A stretch of 32,724 bases of DNA from an uncultured Clostridia bacterium. Lineage in GTDB: Bacteria > Bacillota > Clostridia > Oscillospirales > Acutalibacteraceae. The DNA is taken from positions 1 through 32,724 of the forward strand of contig CANQBP010000021.1 of NCBI GenBank assembly GCA_947589415.1, given 5' to 3'. The notes beneath the pieces are model-generated. The model was not told the DNA's origin, ran no database searches, and saw nothing but the letters and a program-made list of their open reading frames with translations. Position 1 is the first letter of the stretch; each line of letters begins with the position of its first letter. The translations under genes were made by a program, and so were the position numbers. Below are positions 15,715-25,371 of this stretch, piece after piece.

Positions 15715-17241
15715 TTAATCCCTCTTTACGATTCTGTTAATAATCGCCGCACATTTACAAAATTCTTTCGTATTTCTAAAAAACAGAAAATAAACCGCAT
15801 TAGGGATTATTATACATACTAATAATTTTACAGCCAATTCGGGCAACCCCGATAAATGTATTTGCATACACAGCAAACAGCAGAAAACACAGCTTAACAG
15901 CACAACTGCCGAACACTTAAAAAGAAGTTTCAGATAATCGAACAACATTTCTCTTTCAAAAAGGGTCGTGAAAAGATTGTGCAGCAGCCACGGCATACCG
16001 ACAATTATCATGGATAATACCGTAGAAAGGAGTACGCCGTATATCCCGCAGTAATTTATCATTATAAGATTCATACCGAGATTAGAAAAAGCGGTGATAA
16101 ATGTTCTAAATCTGTCCTTATGCCAAATACCTGCCGCATCTTTATATGTATTGAGGAGCTGATTGATTTCATACACAAAATAGTATATGCAAAAGCAAAT
16201 AACCGCACCTGTTCCCAACATATATTCGCTGCCCACCCATATTTTCATAAAGGGCTGATAAAGGCACAACAAACAGCACGTGCAGAAACCTGCGATCCAT
16301 ACTATTAAAAAGGTGAAGTTTTTGAGATCATTATAATTTTTTTCTTTAGTTTCAACAATAACACTATTCCCTATACCCGCCGTGCAAGCCTGAAATATGA
16401 CCGTGACCAACCCTATAACGGCTGTAAGGACGAAAAAATAATTTTGATACACTGCAAGAACCGTCAGACCCAAAAATGAGGATATTACCACGGTATCTGC
16501 GGAATTTACAATAACGCCGCCAAGTTTAGAAGTAAACAAATCCCTTATTCTGCGGTTTATTTCCTTTACCCTATCCGGTTCCGGTTTGCCTTCGGGTCGG
16601 TAGTCGGGATAGAGCCGCCGCGAACATACGGCAGTAATAATATTAGTCATAGCTTGAGTTATGAGATATATAAGAACGTATATGTAATAATTCTTTACCC
16701 ATATAATAACAATAAACTGTAATATATACTGAAACGTATTTGTTGCCAGCATTACCTTATTGGGTATATCAACACGCTGATGTGCTTGAAATATACTGTT
16801 TTTGTATGCGAATAGCCAATATGACAGTACGGTTGCCGATAAATTCATAATATACAATACATAAACATTCAGCTCCGACGGAAATCCTTTTTTTATAAGC
16901 ATAGGAACAAACGGTGTAAGCAACAACCCTGCTGCGGCTATGAATGTTCCTATTATTCTGTAATATGTCCTGTACAGCTTCATCAGGGCACATATAGATG
17001 TTTTATCGTCATCTGCAATAGGTTTGTACATACTATATACCATAGCGCTGCCTATTCCGAGTTCCGCAAGGTTAAGCACTTGCAGAATTGATGTAAACAA
17101 ACTGTTCAGTCCGAGATATTCCGCACCTAAAAAATATATCATTGCTGTTCTCATCAAAAACGGCATCAATATCTGATAAAGTTTTAATACAATACCGAAA
17201 GCAATGTTCCTTGCGGCATTTTTAGTTCTTTCTATTTTCAT
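15715..17241 (-). CDS. Wzx-type lipid-linked oligosaccharide flippase
   Basis: A 508-residue protein with 12-14 hydrophobic segments, of the polysaccharide-exporter branch of the MOP superfamily. It should flip undecaprenyl-diphosphate-linked repeat units across the membrane. Typical features are the N-terminal FLMRTAMIYFLGAEYLGLNS and LAELGIGSAMVYSMYKPIA, and a cytoplasmic loop near residues 215-240 rich in charge. It is the last gene of the minus-strand operon, 47 nt after the pyruvyl-transferase gene. The start is the ATG at 17241, with AGGAG 12 nt upstream. Together with the EpsG-like polymerase it indicates a Wzx/Wzy-dependent pathway. No Wzz-type chain-length regulator is in the window. 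Confidence 0.9.
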   Translation of the reverse strand: MKIERTKNAARNIAFGIVLKLYQILMPFLMRTAMIYFLGAEYLGLNSLFTSILQVLNLAELGIGSAMVYSMYKPIADDDKTSICALMKLYRTYYRIIGTFIAAAGLLLTPFVPMLIKKGFPSELNVYVLYIMNLSATVLSYWLFAYKNSIFQAHQRVDIPNKVMLATNTFQYILQFIVIIWVKNYYIYVLIYLITQAMTNIITAVCSRRLYPDYRPEGKPEPDRVKEINRRIRDLFTSKLGGVIVNSADTVVISSFLGLTVLAVYQNYFFVLTAVIGLVTVIFQACTAGIGNSVIVETKEKNYNDLKNFTFLIVWIAGFCTCCLLCLYQPFMKIWVGSEYMLGTGAVICFCIYYFVYEINQLLNTYKDAAGIWHKDRFRTFITAFSNLGMNLIMINYCGIYGVLLSTVLSMIIVGMPWLLHNLFTTLFEREMLFDYLKLLFKCSAVVLLSCVFCCLLCMQIHLSGLPELAVKLLVCIIIPNAVYFLFFRNTKEFCKCAAIINRIVKRD

Positions 17242-17288
17242 CCTGTATTTTTTCTCCTATGGGTATTTGTGGTGCGCCGCCATGTCAC

Positions 17289-18461
17289 TCAAGCATCAAA
17301 ACATTGACGTAATGCTCTTTCCAACCATTTTTGCGATTTTTTTCTTTCCTTATCCAATAATGCCTTAACTCTCCCAAAATCGGTATAAGGTATTTTATTC
17401 AGTGCTTTAACGGGCACGGATATGTCGATCAATCTTTGCCTGCTGTCCGTAATATTCAAAAAATTTTCCAAACGGCTGTTCATATTATACCTGTTGTCGA
17501 GAACACTTCGCTCATAGACAAAAAACTCGGTTTCAAAAATGTTTGAAAAGACCACTCCGTGAAACGAATCCGTGCATACAAGCTCCGCATTTTTTATCAG
17601 ACCCAAAAATTCGGGCAAATCAATATCATACATCTCTATATCCCCGAAACCTGTATCACAAGCTCTCACATACCCCTCTATATGGGGAAGTGTCACTATT
17701 TTGAGTTTCCTTTCCTTTGCGATTTCGATTATATGCTTTCTTTGTCTGACATCTTCGCCCAGCATATATGCAAACATATATCTTTCATTTATTTTTCTGT
17801 TCGCCGCCGCAAAATCATTCCAGATATCATCTGTCAGCAACAATGTCGGGTCAACGACAGTCGCAACGCTCCTGCCCGATATTTTTTCGAGATACCTTGC
17901 GGCTTCGCTTTCCCGGACTGATATACTGCTGTATTTTGCAAGCCTTTCTTTCATAAATTTACCGTACGCATCGGATAAATTACTCATGGAAATACTTGAG
18001 GCATAGGATATCCTCTTTTTACCGTCCGGCAGAAACCCCCATACAAATGCATCACGAATAGTACCGGGTTTCCAAATTTGATCGCTCCCGCTTATAAATA
18101 CGTCATATCTGTCCGCTGTTTCCTTTATTGTTTCGTCAGTGTACAGACATGAGTGCCTCACCATATCCCTCGAATTTTCAAATGCTTTTTCACGCACCAA
18201 AAAATTCTTTTTCAGGCTTTCGTAATATCTGTTGTGTGCAAATTTGTTGTTTATTTTCAAATTCAGCTTTTGCGGCAGATTTTTAAATTTATTTTTTATC
18301 CCGTTATTTGTCTGCAAAAACATAGGCGGAGATGTTCTTTTATAGTTCAAAACCTCGGTTTCTGCCCCAAGCATTTCTATATACTTTTGTAATGCCCAAG
18401 CCTGCGCAATTCCGCCGTAATTGTTATTTTTATAATAAAGCGTAATAATTGCCGCTTTCAT
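17289..18461 (-). CDS. Polysaccharide pyruvyl transferase family protein
   Basis: A 390-residue cytoplasmic enzyme of the CsaB/WcaK-like family (PF04230), which adds a ketal-linked pyruvate from phosphoenolpyruvate to a sugar. Key marks are the N-terminal YYKNNNYGGIAQAWALQKYI, the central ISGSDQIWKP with RISYASSISM, a RESEAARYLE segment, and CTDSFHGVVFSNIF near residues 295-308, where the conserved His lies. A pyruvate gives the glycan a negative charge. Some relatives in Clostridia transfer other groups, so the donor is family knowledge and not proven. The gene lies 22 nt after the GT4 gene at 18484. Confidence 0.87.
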   Translation of the reverse strand: MKAAIITLYYKNNNYGGIAQAWALQKYIEMLGAETEVLNYKRTSPPMFLQTNNGIKNKFKNLPQKLNLKINNKFAHNRYYESLKKNFLVREKAFENSRDMVRHSCLYTDETIKETADRYDVFISGSDQIWKPGTIRDAFVWGFLPDGKKRISYASSISMSNLSDAYGKFMKERLAKYSSISVRESEAARYLEKISGRSVATVVDPTLLLTDDIWNDFAAANRKINERYMFAYMLGEDVRQRKHIIEIAKERKLKIVTLPHIEGYVRACDTGFGDIEMYDIDLPEFLGLIKNAELVCTDSFHGVVFSNIFETEFFVYERSVLDNRYNMNSRLENFLNITDSRQRLIDISVPVKALNKIPYTDFGRVKALLDKERKKSQKWLERALRQCFDA

Positions 18462-18483
18462 TCCGTCACCCCTCAGATAACGT

Positions 18484-19584
18484 TTAATGACCTTTTGCCC
18501 TTATGTAAAATTCGGCAAGACTGTTTTTCTCGGTATTCAGATCGTACCCTTTTTCCGAAACGGACTCAATATTTCCCGCTGTCCTTTCGGCGGTATTTTT
18601 AATTATTCTTTCAGCCCAATACGCCGCATCTTTTTTTAACGAAATATATTCTATTCTGTCCGTAACACACGTATCCCTCGGCACACGGTCGGACGCAAGA
18701 CAGTAAAGTCCGCTGCATTGTGCCTCTATAAGTACCATTCCCAATCCCTCATATTTTGAGGGAAGTATAAACATATCCATTGCGGAATATAAATTATTCA
18801 TATAATCTATATTGCCCGTCATTATCAATTCATCGGCAATTCCTTTTTTCTCCGCATAAGCTCTGACCTTTTCCATAAGCGAGCCGTATCCCGCCCACAA
18901 TAGCACGGCATTGTCCGTTCTTTTCCGCAGCTGCTCAAATACATCAATTATGAAAAACGGATTTTTCTGCTGCTCCTGACGGCATGATGTTCCCAAAACG
19001 AATTTATTTTCTATATGGAGATTTTTCCTGTATTCCTCTCTTATTGCACCGTTAAACTCAAATTTTTTTACATCTACCGCATTTTTTAATACCGTAAACT
19101 TTCTTTTTCCGAACAATGACTTTCCCGCAGATTCGGAACAGGCAAGAAAATGCGTTGCCCAATGATTGGTTCTTTCGTTAAATCTGTAAAAGCGTACGGT
19201 ATTTTTTATATCTGTTGTTTCACGGGGATTATGCGCATGAATAATTCTTACGCCTATGCCGTTCTTTTTGGCTATCCGCAGTACTGCCGATGCTATACCA
19301 TATACAATATTTACATGAACTTCGTCATATCTGTCCGATGTCAATACGGAATTGATATATTCTGTATTTTTCTTTACAGCTTTAAAGTTACGCTCAGGCA
19401 AGACATAATATTTACTTCCGTTTTTCCTGATTTTTTGCAGAAACGGTGATGCAATATGTTCAAGGCAGAGAAAATCCACAAGTATATTATGCTCCTTCAT
19501 GGCATCGTAATAATTCATCATGCAGTTTGCTGTTCCGTTGTTGTTTCTCAAATTGCTTAATACACATAAAACCCTTATACGCAT
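18484..19584 (-). CDS. Glycosyltransferase family 4 (GT-B fold)
   Basis: A 366-residue GT-B enzyme. The N-terminal half starts with RVLCVLSNLRNNNGTANCMMNYYDAM, the acceptor side. The C-terminal donor domain shows VLGTSCRQEQQKNP (about 192), DELIMTGNIDYM and the nucleotide-sugar motif LPSKYEGLGMVLIEAQCSGL (about 275-294), whose Glu residues are the EX7E-like pair. It probably adds a sugar to the growing lipid-linked repeat unit at the inner face of the membrane. The donor is unknown. The ATG at 19584 follows GGAGG. It lies 37 nt after the EpsG-like gene in the operon. Confidence 0.9.
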   Translation of the reverse strand: MRIRVLCVLSNLRNNNGTANCMMNYYDAMKEHNILVDFLCLEHIASPFLQKIRKNGSKYYVLPERNFKAVKKNTEYINSVLTSDRYDEVHVNIVYGIASAVLRIAKKNGIGVRIIHAHNPRETTDIKNTVRFYRFNERTNHWATHFLACSESAGKSLFGKRKFTVLKNAVDVKKFEFNGAIREEYRKNLHIENKFVLGTSCRQEQQKNPFFIIDVFEQLRKRTDNAVLLWAGYGSLMEKVRAYAEKKGIADELIMTGNIDYMNNLYSAMDMFILPSKYEGLGMVLIEAQCSGLYCLASDRVPRDTCVTDRIEYISLKKDAAYWAERIIKNTAERTAGNIESVSEKGYDLNTEKNSLAEFYIRAKGH

Positions 19585-19621
19585 AATAACCGTACCCTCC
19601 GAAATTTCAAGTTAATCTTTG

Positions 19622-20782
19622 TCATGCCTCCCAAAAAAACTCATAAGGAACCGTATGATGAAAAACAGATTCATATTTTAATGTCATAAGCAAAAAATAT
19701 CCGACCGTTACCGCATAGACAAAAACCGTTATAATTCTTTTGTTATAGGGATTTTTTATTTCCCCTATCGCTCTCGGATACAGCAATAATACAAAAGGCA
19801 TAAAACAAAACGAATATCTGTTTATGATATTCATTCTAAAAACCATAAATCTGCACATAGATGCCGCAAAACCGCTGAAAAGCAATACACTGTCCTGCTT
19901 TTCCAAAATATACTGCCTCCGATTAACGGAATGTGTATGTCTTTTGTCTTTTAATATCACCATATAATACACACCGAGCAAAAATGCGGGAAACACAACC
20001 ATAAACATCCATATGCTTTGAATATTGATATAACCGGAGCTTTCGATATCATTCGTGAGATAGTCGGTATATTGACGAACCGAGCTTATCATTCTTGCAA
20101 AAAAATCAAAAATCTCCTTGTATAAAACGAAAAACAAAACTCCCGAACCGATAATCAACAGCATTTCCTTTTTTCCGAATTTCACCATATCAAAGAGTAT
20201 GAATACCAGACACAATACCGAAACCGTATGTACAGATGATGCCAACAGCACGAATATCGAAAAAATGAGGTATTTTGATAATTTCTTTGTGTTGTTCTTA
20301 ACAATTTCGTAACCTATCAGTATTATTGAGCCTGCAAGCGCCTGACGTATGATATTCATATAGTTATAGTAAACTCCCGTGAATATCAGCATATATGTAC
20401 TCATTCTGACATCGGTCGAGTTTCTGTAAATAAACCAACCCAAAACCCCGTATATAATAACGCTTGTAACTGCAATATAAAATTGAAGATCGGGATTTAT
20501 CACACTAAGGAATTTTGTAAAATAACAATATCCCGGTTCAAATGTGGTCGCTGCTGAAAATTCGGGTATTTCCTCCCAACTGTACGAAGATATGCACTCA
20601 TATCGTTTTGCATAATGCGCCGCCAAATCCGTTCCGATATTACGGCTCCTTAAAGCCGAAACCGTTATCAGCAGACCGAAAGAGAAAATAAGAAATATCC
20701 TTTTTCTCTTCATTGACTTATTAACATTACAAACCGAACCTGCCGCCACTATTAAAATTGCCTGAAGAATATATATCGCCAT
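19622..20782 (-). CDS. EpsG-family polysaccharide polymerase (Wzy-like)
   Basis: A 386-residue polytopic membrane protein with about ten hydrophobic segments. The segment SALRSRNIGTDLAAHYAKRYE (about 43-63) with a following EPGYCYFTKFL is the signature of EpsG-type polymerases, which join repeat units outside the membrane. It is the only polymerase candidate inside the operon. The start ATG at 20782 follows GAGAGGAAAA. Next to GT2 and GT4 genes it fits a Wzx/Wzy pathway. Confidence 0.87.
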   Translation of the reverse strand: MAIYILQAILIVAAGSVCNVNKSMKRKRIFLIFSFGLLITVSALRSRNIGTDLAAHYAKRYECISSYSWEEIPEFSAATTFEPGYCYFTKFLSVINPDLQFYIAVTSVIIYGVLGWFIYRNSTDVRMSTYMLIFTGVYYNYMNIIRQALAGSIILIGYEIVKNNTKKLSKYLIFSIFVLLASSVHTVSVLCLVFILFDMVKFGKKEMLLIIGSGVLFFVLYKEIFDFFARMISSVRQYTDYLTNDIESSGYINIQSIWMFMVVFPAFLLGVYYMVILKDKRHTHSVNRRQYILEKQDSVLLFSGFAASMCRFMVFRMNIINRYSFCFMPFVLLLYPRAIGEIKNPYNKRIITVFVYAVTVGYFLLMTLKYESVFHHTVPYEFFWEA

Positions 20783-20812
20783 CGGCTTTTCCTCTCTGTA
20801 TTATTAAAACGG

Positions 20813-21718
20813 TTACAGAATTTTGGGTCTTACAAAAAGTCTGATAATAAATTTTGCTGTGCAAAATAAGTTTTTACCAATGGAAAGCGGATCGGTAAGC
20901 ACCGCTTTTTTCAAATGTCCGTATGCCCTCTTGAAATCTCCGGCATTAACATAGAACGTCATTCCCGTTCTTTCGTATGATGCCATGATTTTAGGATTAT
21001 CCTCAAGATATTTTTCATGCTGCGCATATATAATTTCATACGCCGCTGTTCTTCTTTCCGTATGTTTTGAAATTCGTTCCCCGTCATAAAAATAATATAT
21101 CCCCAAAGGTTCATGAATATATCTGACCCGCCAGTTTCGGGTTATTCGCAGCCATAATTCCAAATCCTGCAAAGACTGCATTTCCGTATTAAATCCTTTT
21201 TCCTGCATGATTGCCGATTTTCTTATCATCGGAAATGATGTGGAACTTATAAAATTTCTTTCAAAAAGGTACGGATATACGCACCCTTCGGGCATTCTAT
21301 GCCTTTCTCTTATCACGAGCTTATTCTTGTTTTCATAACGGGCATATGTATTGCAGTAGACCATACCCGTGCTGTCATCATCGAAATATTTTATTTGCAT
21401 ACTTATTTTGTTTTCAAGCCATTCGTCATCATCATCGAGAAAGGCTACAAATTCCCCGCTGCTGTTGGATATACCTAAATTTCTTGCCGCACACGCCCCT
21501 GAATTTTCGGGCATCTCGATATAACGTACCTTACCCGTGTAACTGTCGGCTAACTCCTTAATTTCCTGCGCAAGCTCCCTGTTTTCGGGGCAGTCGTTTA
21601 TAAGCAATATCTCCATATTTTCATAGCTCTGTTTTACAACGCTGTCCAACGCCCTTTTTACTGTTGCGGAATTTCTGTTATATGTCGTTATTATAGCGGT
21701 AACTAACGGCTTTTTCAT
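20813..21718 (-). CDS. Glycosyltransferase family 2 (GT-A fold)
   Basis: A 301-residue GT-A enzyme starting with PLVTAIITTYNRNSATVKRALDSV. The metal-binding acidic motif is FLDDDDEWLENK (about 85-96), preceded by GACAARNLGISNSSGEFVAF, and a later SLQDLELWLRITR provides the ED/QD-type catalytic region. It likely forms a beta-linkage from a nucleotide sugar. The ATG at 21718 is chosen. An in-frame TTG at 21733 directly abuts the stop of the preceding gene and adds MWVFY, which has no clear ribosome site. The last ~60 residues are helical and variable. Confidence 0.9.
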   Translation of the reverse strand: MKKPLVTAIITTYNRNSATVKRALDSVVKQSYENMEILLINDCPENRELAQEIKELADSYTGKVRYIEMPENSGACAARNLGISNSSGEFVAFLDDDDEWLENKISMQIKYFDDDSTGMVYCNTYARYENKNKLVIRERHRMPEGCVYPYLFERNFISSTSFPMIRKSAIMQEKGFNTEMQSLQDLELWLRITRNWRVRYIHEPLGIYYFYDGERISKHTERRTAAYEIIYAQHEKYLEDNPKIMASYERTGMTFYVNAGDFKRAYGHLKKAVLTDPLSIGKNLFCTAKFIIRLFVRPKIL

Positions 21719-21733
21719 ATAAAACACCCACAA

Positions 21734-22285
21734 TTATCTGAAATATACAGTCCAAATATCAGGTTTCGGATCTGCGTCTGCCTCTCTTTCTCTCACCTTT
21801 ACCGCCGGCACACCGCAATAAATAGTGTTTTCTTCACATACTGTTCTCGGCGTGACGACACTCCCCGCGCTTACAATACATGATTTTTTTAAGTATGCGC
21901 CGTTTAATACGGTTGTACGGGCAGCCAGCCATGCACCGCTTTCTACTGTTATCGGCTCCGTATAAAAGTCGAATGCAGCAGATTTGTAATCATGCGTACC
22001 GGTTATAAGCATACTGTAAAGTGCAATATTCACATTGTTTCCTATTTTTAATTTCCCCCGCCCGTCAAGGTAGCAGTATTCGTTTATCGTGGTATTGTCG
22101 CCAATAACTATCCTCCAAGGTATCGTTACTACCGTTCTCATCATAATACGTGAATGTTTCCCTATTTTCATGCCGCACATTCTGTAAAGGAGCTTACGCA
22201 CCGTCCAACATGGGATATACGCAATTATGTAATTGCAGAATATATAAAGTCCGCCTGCCAATATCGCTTTCAGATGACGTTTCAT
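21734..22285 (-). CDS. Left-handed beta-helix acyltransferase (WcaF/WbbJ-like O-acetyltransferase)
   Basis: A 183-residue hexapeptide-repeat acyltransferase. The repeats run from VVTIPWRIVIGDNTTINEY to VVTPRTVCEENTIY, with catalytic His in ITGTHDYKS (about 102) and the CGVPAVKVRER end typical of sugar O-acetyltransferases. A hydrophobic N-terminus (AILAGGLYIFCNYIIAYI) suggests membrane association. It likely acetylates a sugar of the repeat unit; an SGNH esterase domain is encoded 6 kb away. The ATG at 22285 follows the stop of the previous gene by four bases and uses GGGGAG inside that gene's end. The upstream in-frame start at 22318 would overlap the previous gene by 29 bases. Confidence 0.88.
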   Translation of the reverse strand: MKRHLKAILAGGLYIFCNYIIAYIPCWTVRKLLYRMCGMKIGKHSRIMMRTVVTIPWRIVIGDNTTINEYCYLDGRGKLKIGNNVNIALYSMLITGTHDYKSAAFDFYTEPITVESGAWLAARTTVLNGAYLKKSCIVSAGSVVTPRTVCEENTIYCGVPAVKVREREADADPKPDIWTVYFR

Positions 22286-22289
22286 TAAC

Positions 22290-23411
22290 TTACATCTCCC
22301 CAACATAATACCGTTCAAGTGTTTTCACGGTATTTTCTATATCAAATCCGTATTTCACCATGCGTCCGAAATAATCTTCTCTTATCGGGTGAAACGAATT
22401 ACATACATCAAGCACGGCATTACTGTATATTTCAATATCCAACGGGACTCTTTTAACCAAATCGGTAAGTACACACTGTTCCGATATGTTTTCGGAGATC
22501 ACACACGGTATTCCCGATGTTTGTGCTTCTATCAAGGTAAACGGTGAACCTTCATATAACGATGGCAGCAAAAAAATATCCGCAGCACATAAAAGCTCCG
22601 GTATATCTGTTCTGTTTCCGAGCCAAACTACTTTATCTTTCAGATCCAAAGCTATCGCAAGTTTTTTAAGCTCATTTTTAAGACTTCCTTCTCCTGCTAT
22701 CAAAAGTACAGAATTACTCTGCTTTTCACATATTTCACGGTAGACCCTCAATAGAAATTTCTGATTTTTCTGTTCTTCAAGCCTTCCTACATTCAGATAC
22801 ACCGTTTTATTTTCAATATTAAGTTCCCTTCTTTTACTTTTCCCGACATCGGAATTAAAGGCGTATTTTTTAGTGTCTATACCGTTTTTAATCACAGCAT
22901 AATTTTTACTTTTCAGAATTTTTGCGGGTATCAGCCATTTTGCGGCAATATCCGAGCAGGCGCAATAACTTGTTGCGGAATTTCCGAACAACATCTTACA
23001 AAATACATGACCGTAATATTTATAAGTGTTGCTCACGTCCGAATTATGGCTATGCATTATCCTTATTTTTACTCCGGCTTTTTTGCTGATTTGAATAAAC
23101 GGCAATTCCTCGCCTTGTGCGATATTAAAATGGATCGCCGAAATATTTTCGGAATTATTCTTAATATATTTTCCAAAAAGTTTATATGCAAGCAAATACC
23201 GCCTCACGGGGTTTTTAATATATTTATCAAGCAATACCTTTCTTTTTGCCCCTGCTCTTTCAAGCCTTTTATCATATACGGTATCGTGTTGATCAATGCT
23301 TAAAACAATAGGTTCAAAAATATTGCGATCCAGCTTTTCGATCGTGTTTACAACAAATGCCTCCGCTCCGCCCGAAGCAAAACATGGCACAAAAAAAATC
23401 ACTTTCAGCAT
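22290..23411 (-). CDS. Glycosyltransferase family 4 (GT-B fold)
   Basis: A 373-residue GT-B enzyme. The N-terminus MLKVIFFVPCFASGGAEAFV has the GGAE acceptor-side motif. The donor half shows YLNVGRLEEQKNQKFLL (about 208-224), WLGNRTDIPELLCAADIFLLP and SLYEGSPFTLIEAQTSGIP (about 294-312) with the EX7E pair. Donor and acceptor are unknown. Its ATG overlaps the stop of the previous glycosyltransferase gene by seven bases (ATGCTGA), so the two are probably translationally coupled. It differs clearly in sequence from the two other GT4 genes, so each may form a different linkage. Confidence 0.9.
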   Translation of the reverse strand: MLKVIFFVPCFASGGAEAFVVNTIEKLDRNIFEPIVLSIDQHDTVYDKRLERAGAKRKVLLDKYIKNPVRRYLLAYKLFGKYIKNNSENISAIHFNIAQGEELPFIQISKKAGVKIRIMHSHNSDVSNTYKYYGHVFCKMLFGNSATSYCACSDIAAKWLIPAKILKSKNYAVIKNGIDTKKYAFNSDVGKSKRRELNIENKTVYLNVGRLEEQKNQKFLLRVYREICEKQSNSVLLIAGEGSLKNELKKLAIALDLKDKVVWLGNRTDIPELLCAADIFLLPSLYEGSPFTLIEAQTSGIPCVISENISEQCVLTDLVKRVPLDIEIYSNAVLDVCNSFHPIREDYFGRMVKYGFDIENTVKTLERYYVGEM

Positions 23412-24673
23412 TTTATTTCTCCAAAAAGCATTTCCAAACGCTTTTTTGCCTTATCCCAAGTAAAACTTCTTCTTATAAATCTGCCTGCATTCTTTCCTAT
23501 TTCTGTTCTTTTATCCTTGTCCGACAGCAGGCTTATTACAGCTTCTGCAAATTCCCTGCTGTCATCGGCAATTATCCAATCACTGTTATTTACTGCGCCT
23601 ATATTTTCCGCACCAACGGAAGTTGTCACTATCGGCATACCCATAGACATTATCTCAAGATTTTTTGTTTTTATGCCGCTTCCGAATGTCATCGGGCATA
23701 CACAGACCTTGCATTTCCTCAAACATACTCTCACATCTTTGACCAATCCGGTAAAAAATATGTTTTCGCACGAGAGCTTTAACAGATCCTCTGACGCCCC
23801 ACAGCCTACTATAAGAAATTTCGCATCAGGCACTTTTTCCAAAACAAGCGGAAATATATCATTGATAAAATGCCTTGCCGCATTTTCATTATGTGCAACG
23901 TTCATCGCACCCAAAAAACCTATAAAATTATCCTCGGCACATTCACGCCCGTATAGAAAAAAATCCGTATCAACTCCTATTGGCACAGAAATTGCTTTTT
24001 CCATGCCGAGTTCCCTGTTGAATTTCTCCGCTTCGCTTTCGGCGACGAATACGGTTTTTTCACATACTCTGCCTATATCAAGCTCATATTTTTCCAACAG
24101 ACTTATTTCATTTTTAACAACATAGTTTTTTACGGCATTAACCGACATGATTTTTCGTAAAAATTTCGGCACGGTATATAGGAAAGCCCCATACGGATTT
24201 ATACCTTTCATATCCGCCTCGGATTGTCTTTTATATCTTAGTGAAATCAAATCGTCAAGATCGGATATTCTGTATGTATTCAAATTTCTTATATACTCCG
24301 CACTCCTGACCATATCACCTATAACGGCGTCCGGTCTTTCCTCTTGAACCAGCCGCTCAACAATCTTGTTTGCTTTACTGTTCCAATACAAAGACACCTG
24401 CATCGGTTTTTTCTTTTTTACGATCGAGTCTTTTAATATATGCGCTGCGCTTGCCGCCGCCGTCGCTTTCGGCAATATAACGAGTCTGTCTATAAAATCG
24501 GGTTTATGTTCGGGGTCATCACCTTTCTCCAAAAACGAAGCAACGACCAGACGGCAGCCGATTTCTTCCGACAATATTCGGCAATAATGGTATAATGATG
24601 TTTTTCTGCCCGACACAGCCGGGAACGGCAGTCTTGACATCACAAAAAGAATTGTTCTTTTTCCATTATTCAT
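23405..24673 (-). CDS. Glycosyltransferase family 4 (GT-B fold)
   Basis: A 422-residue enzyme. N-terminal ILFVMSRLPFPAVSGRKTSLYHYC is the acceptor-side start seen in a GT4 subgroup of exopolysaccharide loci. The C-terminal half has FIGFLGAMNVAHNENAARHF, AKFLIVGCG and GSGIKTKNLEIMSMGMPIVTT, where the donor-binding Lys/Glu residues are. It may be the first transferase after the priming enzyme, as it lies closest to the heptose genes, but that is inference. The start ATG at 24673 follows a modest AAGGATATCAGGG. It is 27 nt from gmhA. Confidence 0.88.
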   Translation of the reverse strand: MNNGKRTILFVMSRLPFPAVSGRKTSLYHYCRILSEEIGCRLVVASFLEKGDDPEHKPDFIDRLVILPKATAAASAAHILKDSIVKKKKPMQVSLYWNSKANKIVERLVQEERPDAVIGDMVRSAEYIRNLNTYRISDLDDLISLRYKRQSEADMKGINPYGAFLYTVPKFLRKIMSVNAVKNYVVKNEISLLEKYELDIGRVCEKTVFVAESEAEKFNRELGMEKAISVPIGVDTDFFLYGRECAEDNFIGFLGAMNVAHNENAARHFINDIFPLVLEKVPDAKFLIVGCGASEDLLKLSCENIFFTGLVKDVRVCLRKCKVCVCPMTFGSGIKTKNLEIMSMGMPIVTTSVGAENIGAVNNSDWIIADDSREFAEAVISLLSDKDKRTEIGKNAGRFIRRSFTWDKAKKRLEMLFGEIKC

Positions 24674-24700
24674 ACCCTGATATCCTTTCGGAATTTAATA

Positions 24701-25354
24701 TCAATCCCCAAAAAATTTATCCTCAAGCATAAGACACCAACAGTGATAAATCGGCAAATGAAGTTCTTGAATCATATACGTTTCCTTTTGGGGTGCTTTA
24801 ACACATACATCGGAATATTTTTGAAGTTTATTCTCCGACTCCCCCGTAAGACCTATAACTTTCATTCCTTTAGCCTTTGCGACCGTTGCGGCATATAAAA
24901 TATTTTTACTGTTTCCCGATGTTGATATTCCCAAAAATACATCTCCCGCGCTGCCAAAACCGTTTACCTGTTGTGCAAAACAAAGAAGAGGGTCGCAGTC
25001 ATTCATATATGCCGTTGTAAGGGCAATATGACCGTTGAGTGAGCTTGCAGGCAGCGTTCCCTGAAGTTTTTCCGAAAGTATCTTGCCGAGTTTGGAATCA
25101 ACGTTGATAAGAGCATCTGCATATTCTTTACTCAATTTTCTCTGCTTTTTAAAGCCTTTCATAAGCTCCCCGACCATATGTTCGGAATCTGCCGCCGAAC
25201 CGCCGTTTCCCGCAACAAGCAGCTTTCCGTCGTTACTGTATGACTGCTCCATAATAAGATAAGCCCCGATAATCTCATTCTTCACGGTTTCAAGCGAAGG
25301 ATACCGTTTCATCAGCAAATCAATATGTTTCATCAATTTTTCTTCCAAAACCAT
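24701..25354 (-). CDS. gmhA: Sedoheptulose-7-phosphate isomerase (GmhA-type SIS protein)
   Basis: A 217-residue SIS-domain enzyme that turns sedoheptulose 7-phosphate into D-glycero-D-manno-heptose 7-phosphate. The phosphate loop is AGNGGSAADSEHMVGEL, where His and Glu four residues apart match the Zn ligands His61/Glu65 of E. coli GmhA. The C-terminal QELHLPIYH gives the Gln and His eight residues apart that match Gln172/His180. GISTSGNSKNI is the second sugar-phosphate loop. A loop after KGFKKQRK is longer than in E. coli. The ATG at 25354 is used because the upstream in-frame ATG at 25369 overlaps the GGAGG ribosome site. It is 17 nt after the hddC-gmhB fusion. Confidence 0.92.
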   Translation of the reverse strand: MVLEEKLMKHIDLLMKRYPSLETVKNEIIGAYLIMEQSYSNDGKLLVAGNGGSAADSEHMVGELMKGFKKQRKLSKEYADALINVDSKLGKILSEKLQGTLPASSLNGHIALTTAYMNDCDPLLCFAQQVNGFGSAGDVFLGISTSGNSKNILYAATVAKAKGMKVIGLTGESENKLQKYSDVCVKAPQKETYMIQELHLPIYHCWCLMLEDKFFGD

Positions 25355-25371
25355 TGCAACTTCCTCCATAA

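Noticed and set aside
22285-22318. Longer start for the acyltransferase gene at 22318
   Set aside because: It would overlap the preceding gene by 29 bases; the ATG at 22285 has a suitable ribosome site and starts directly after that gene's stop.
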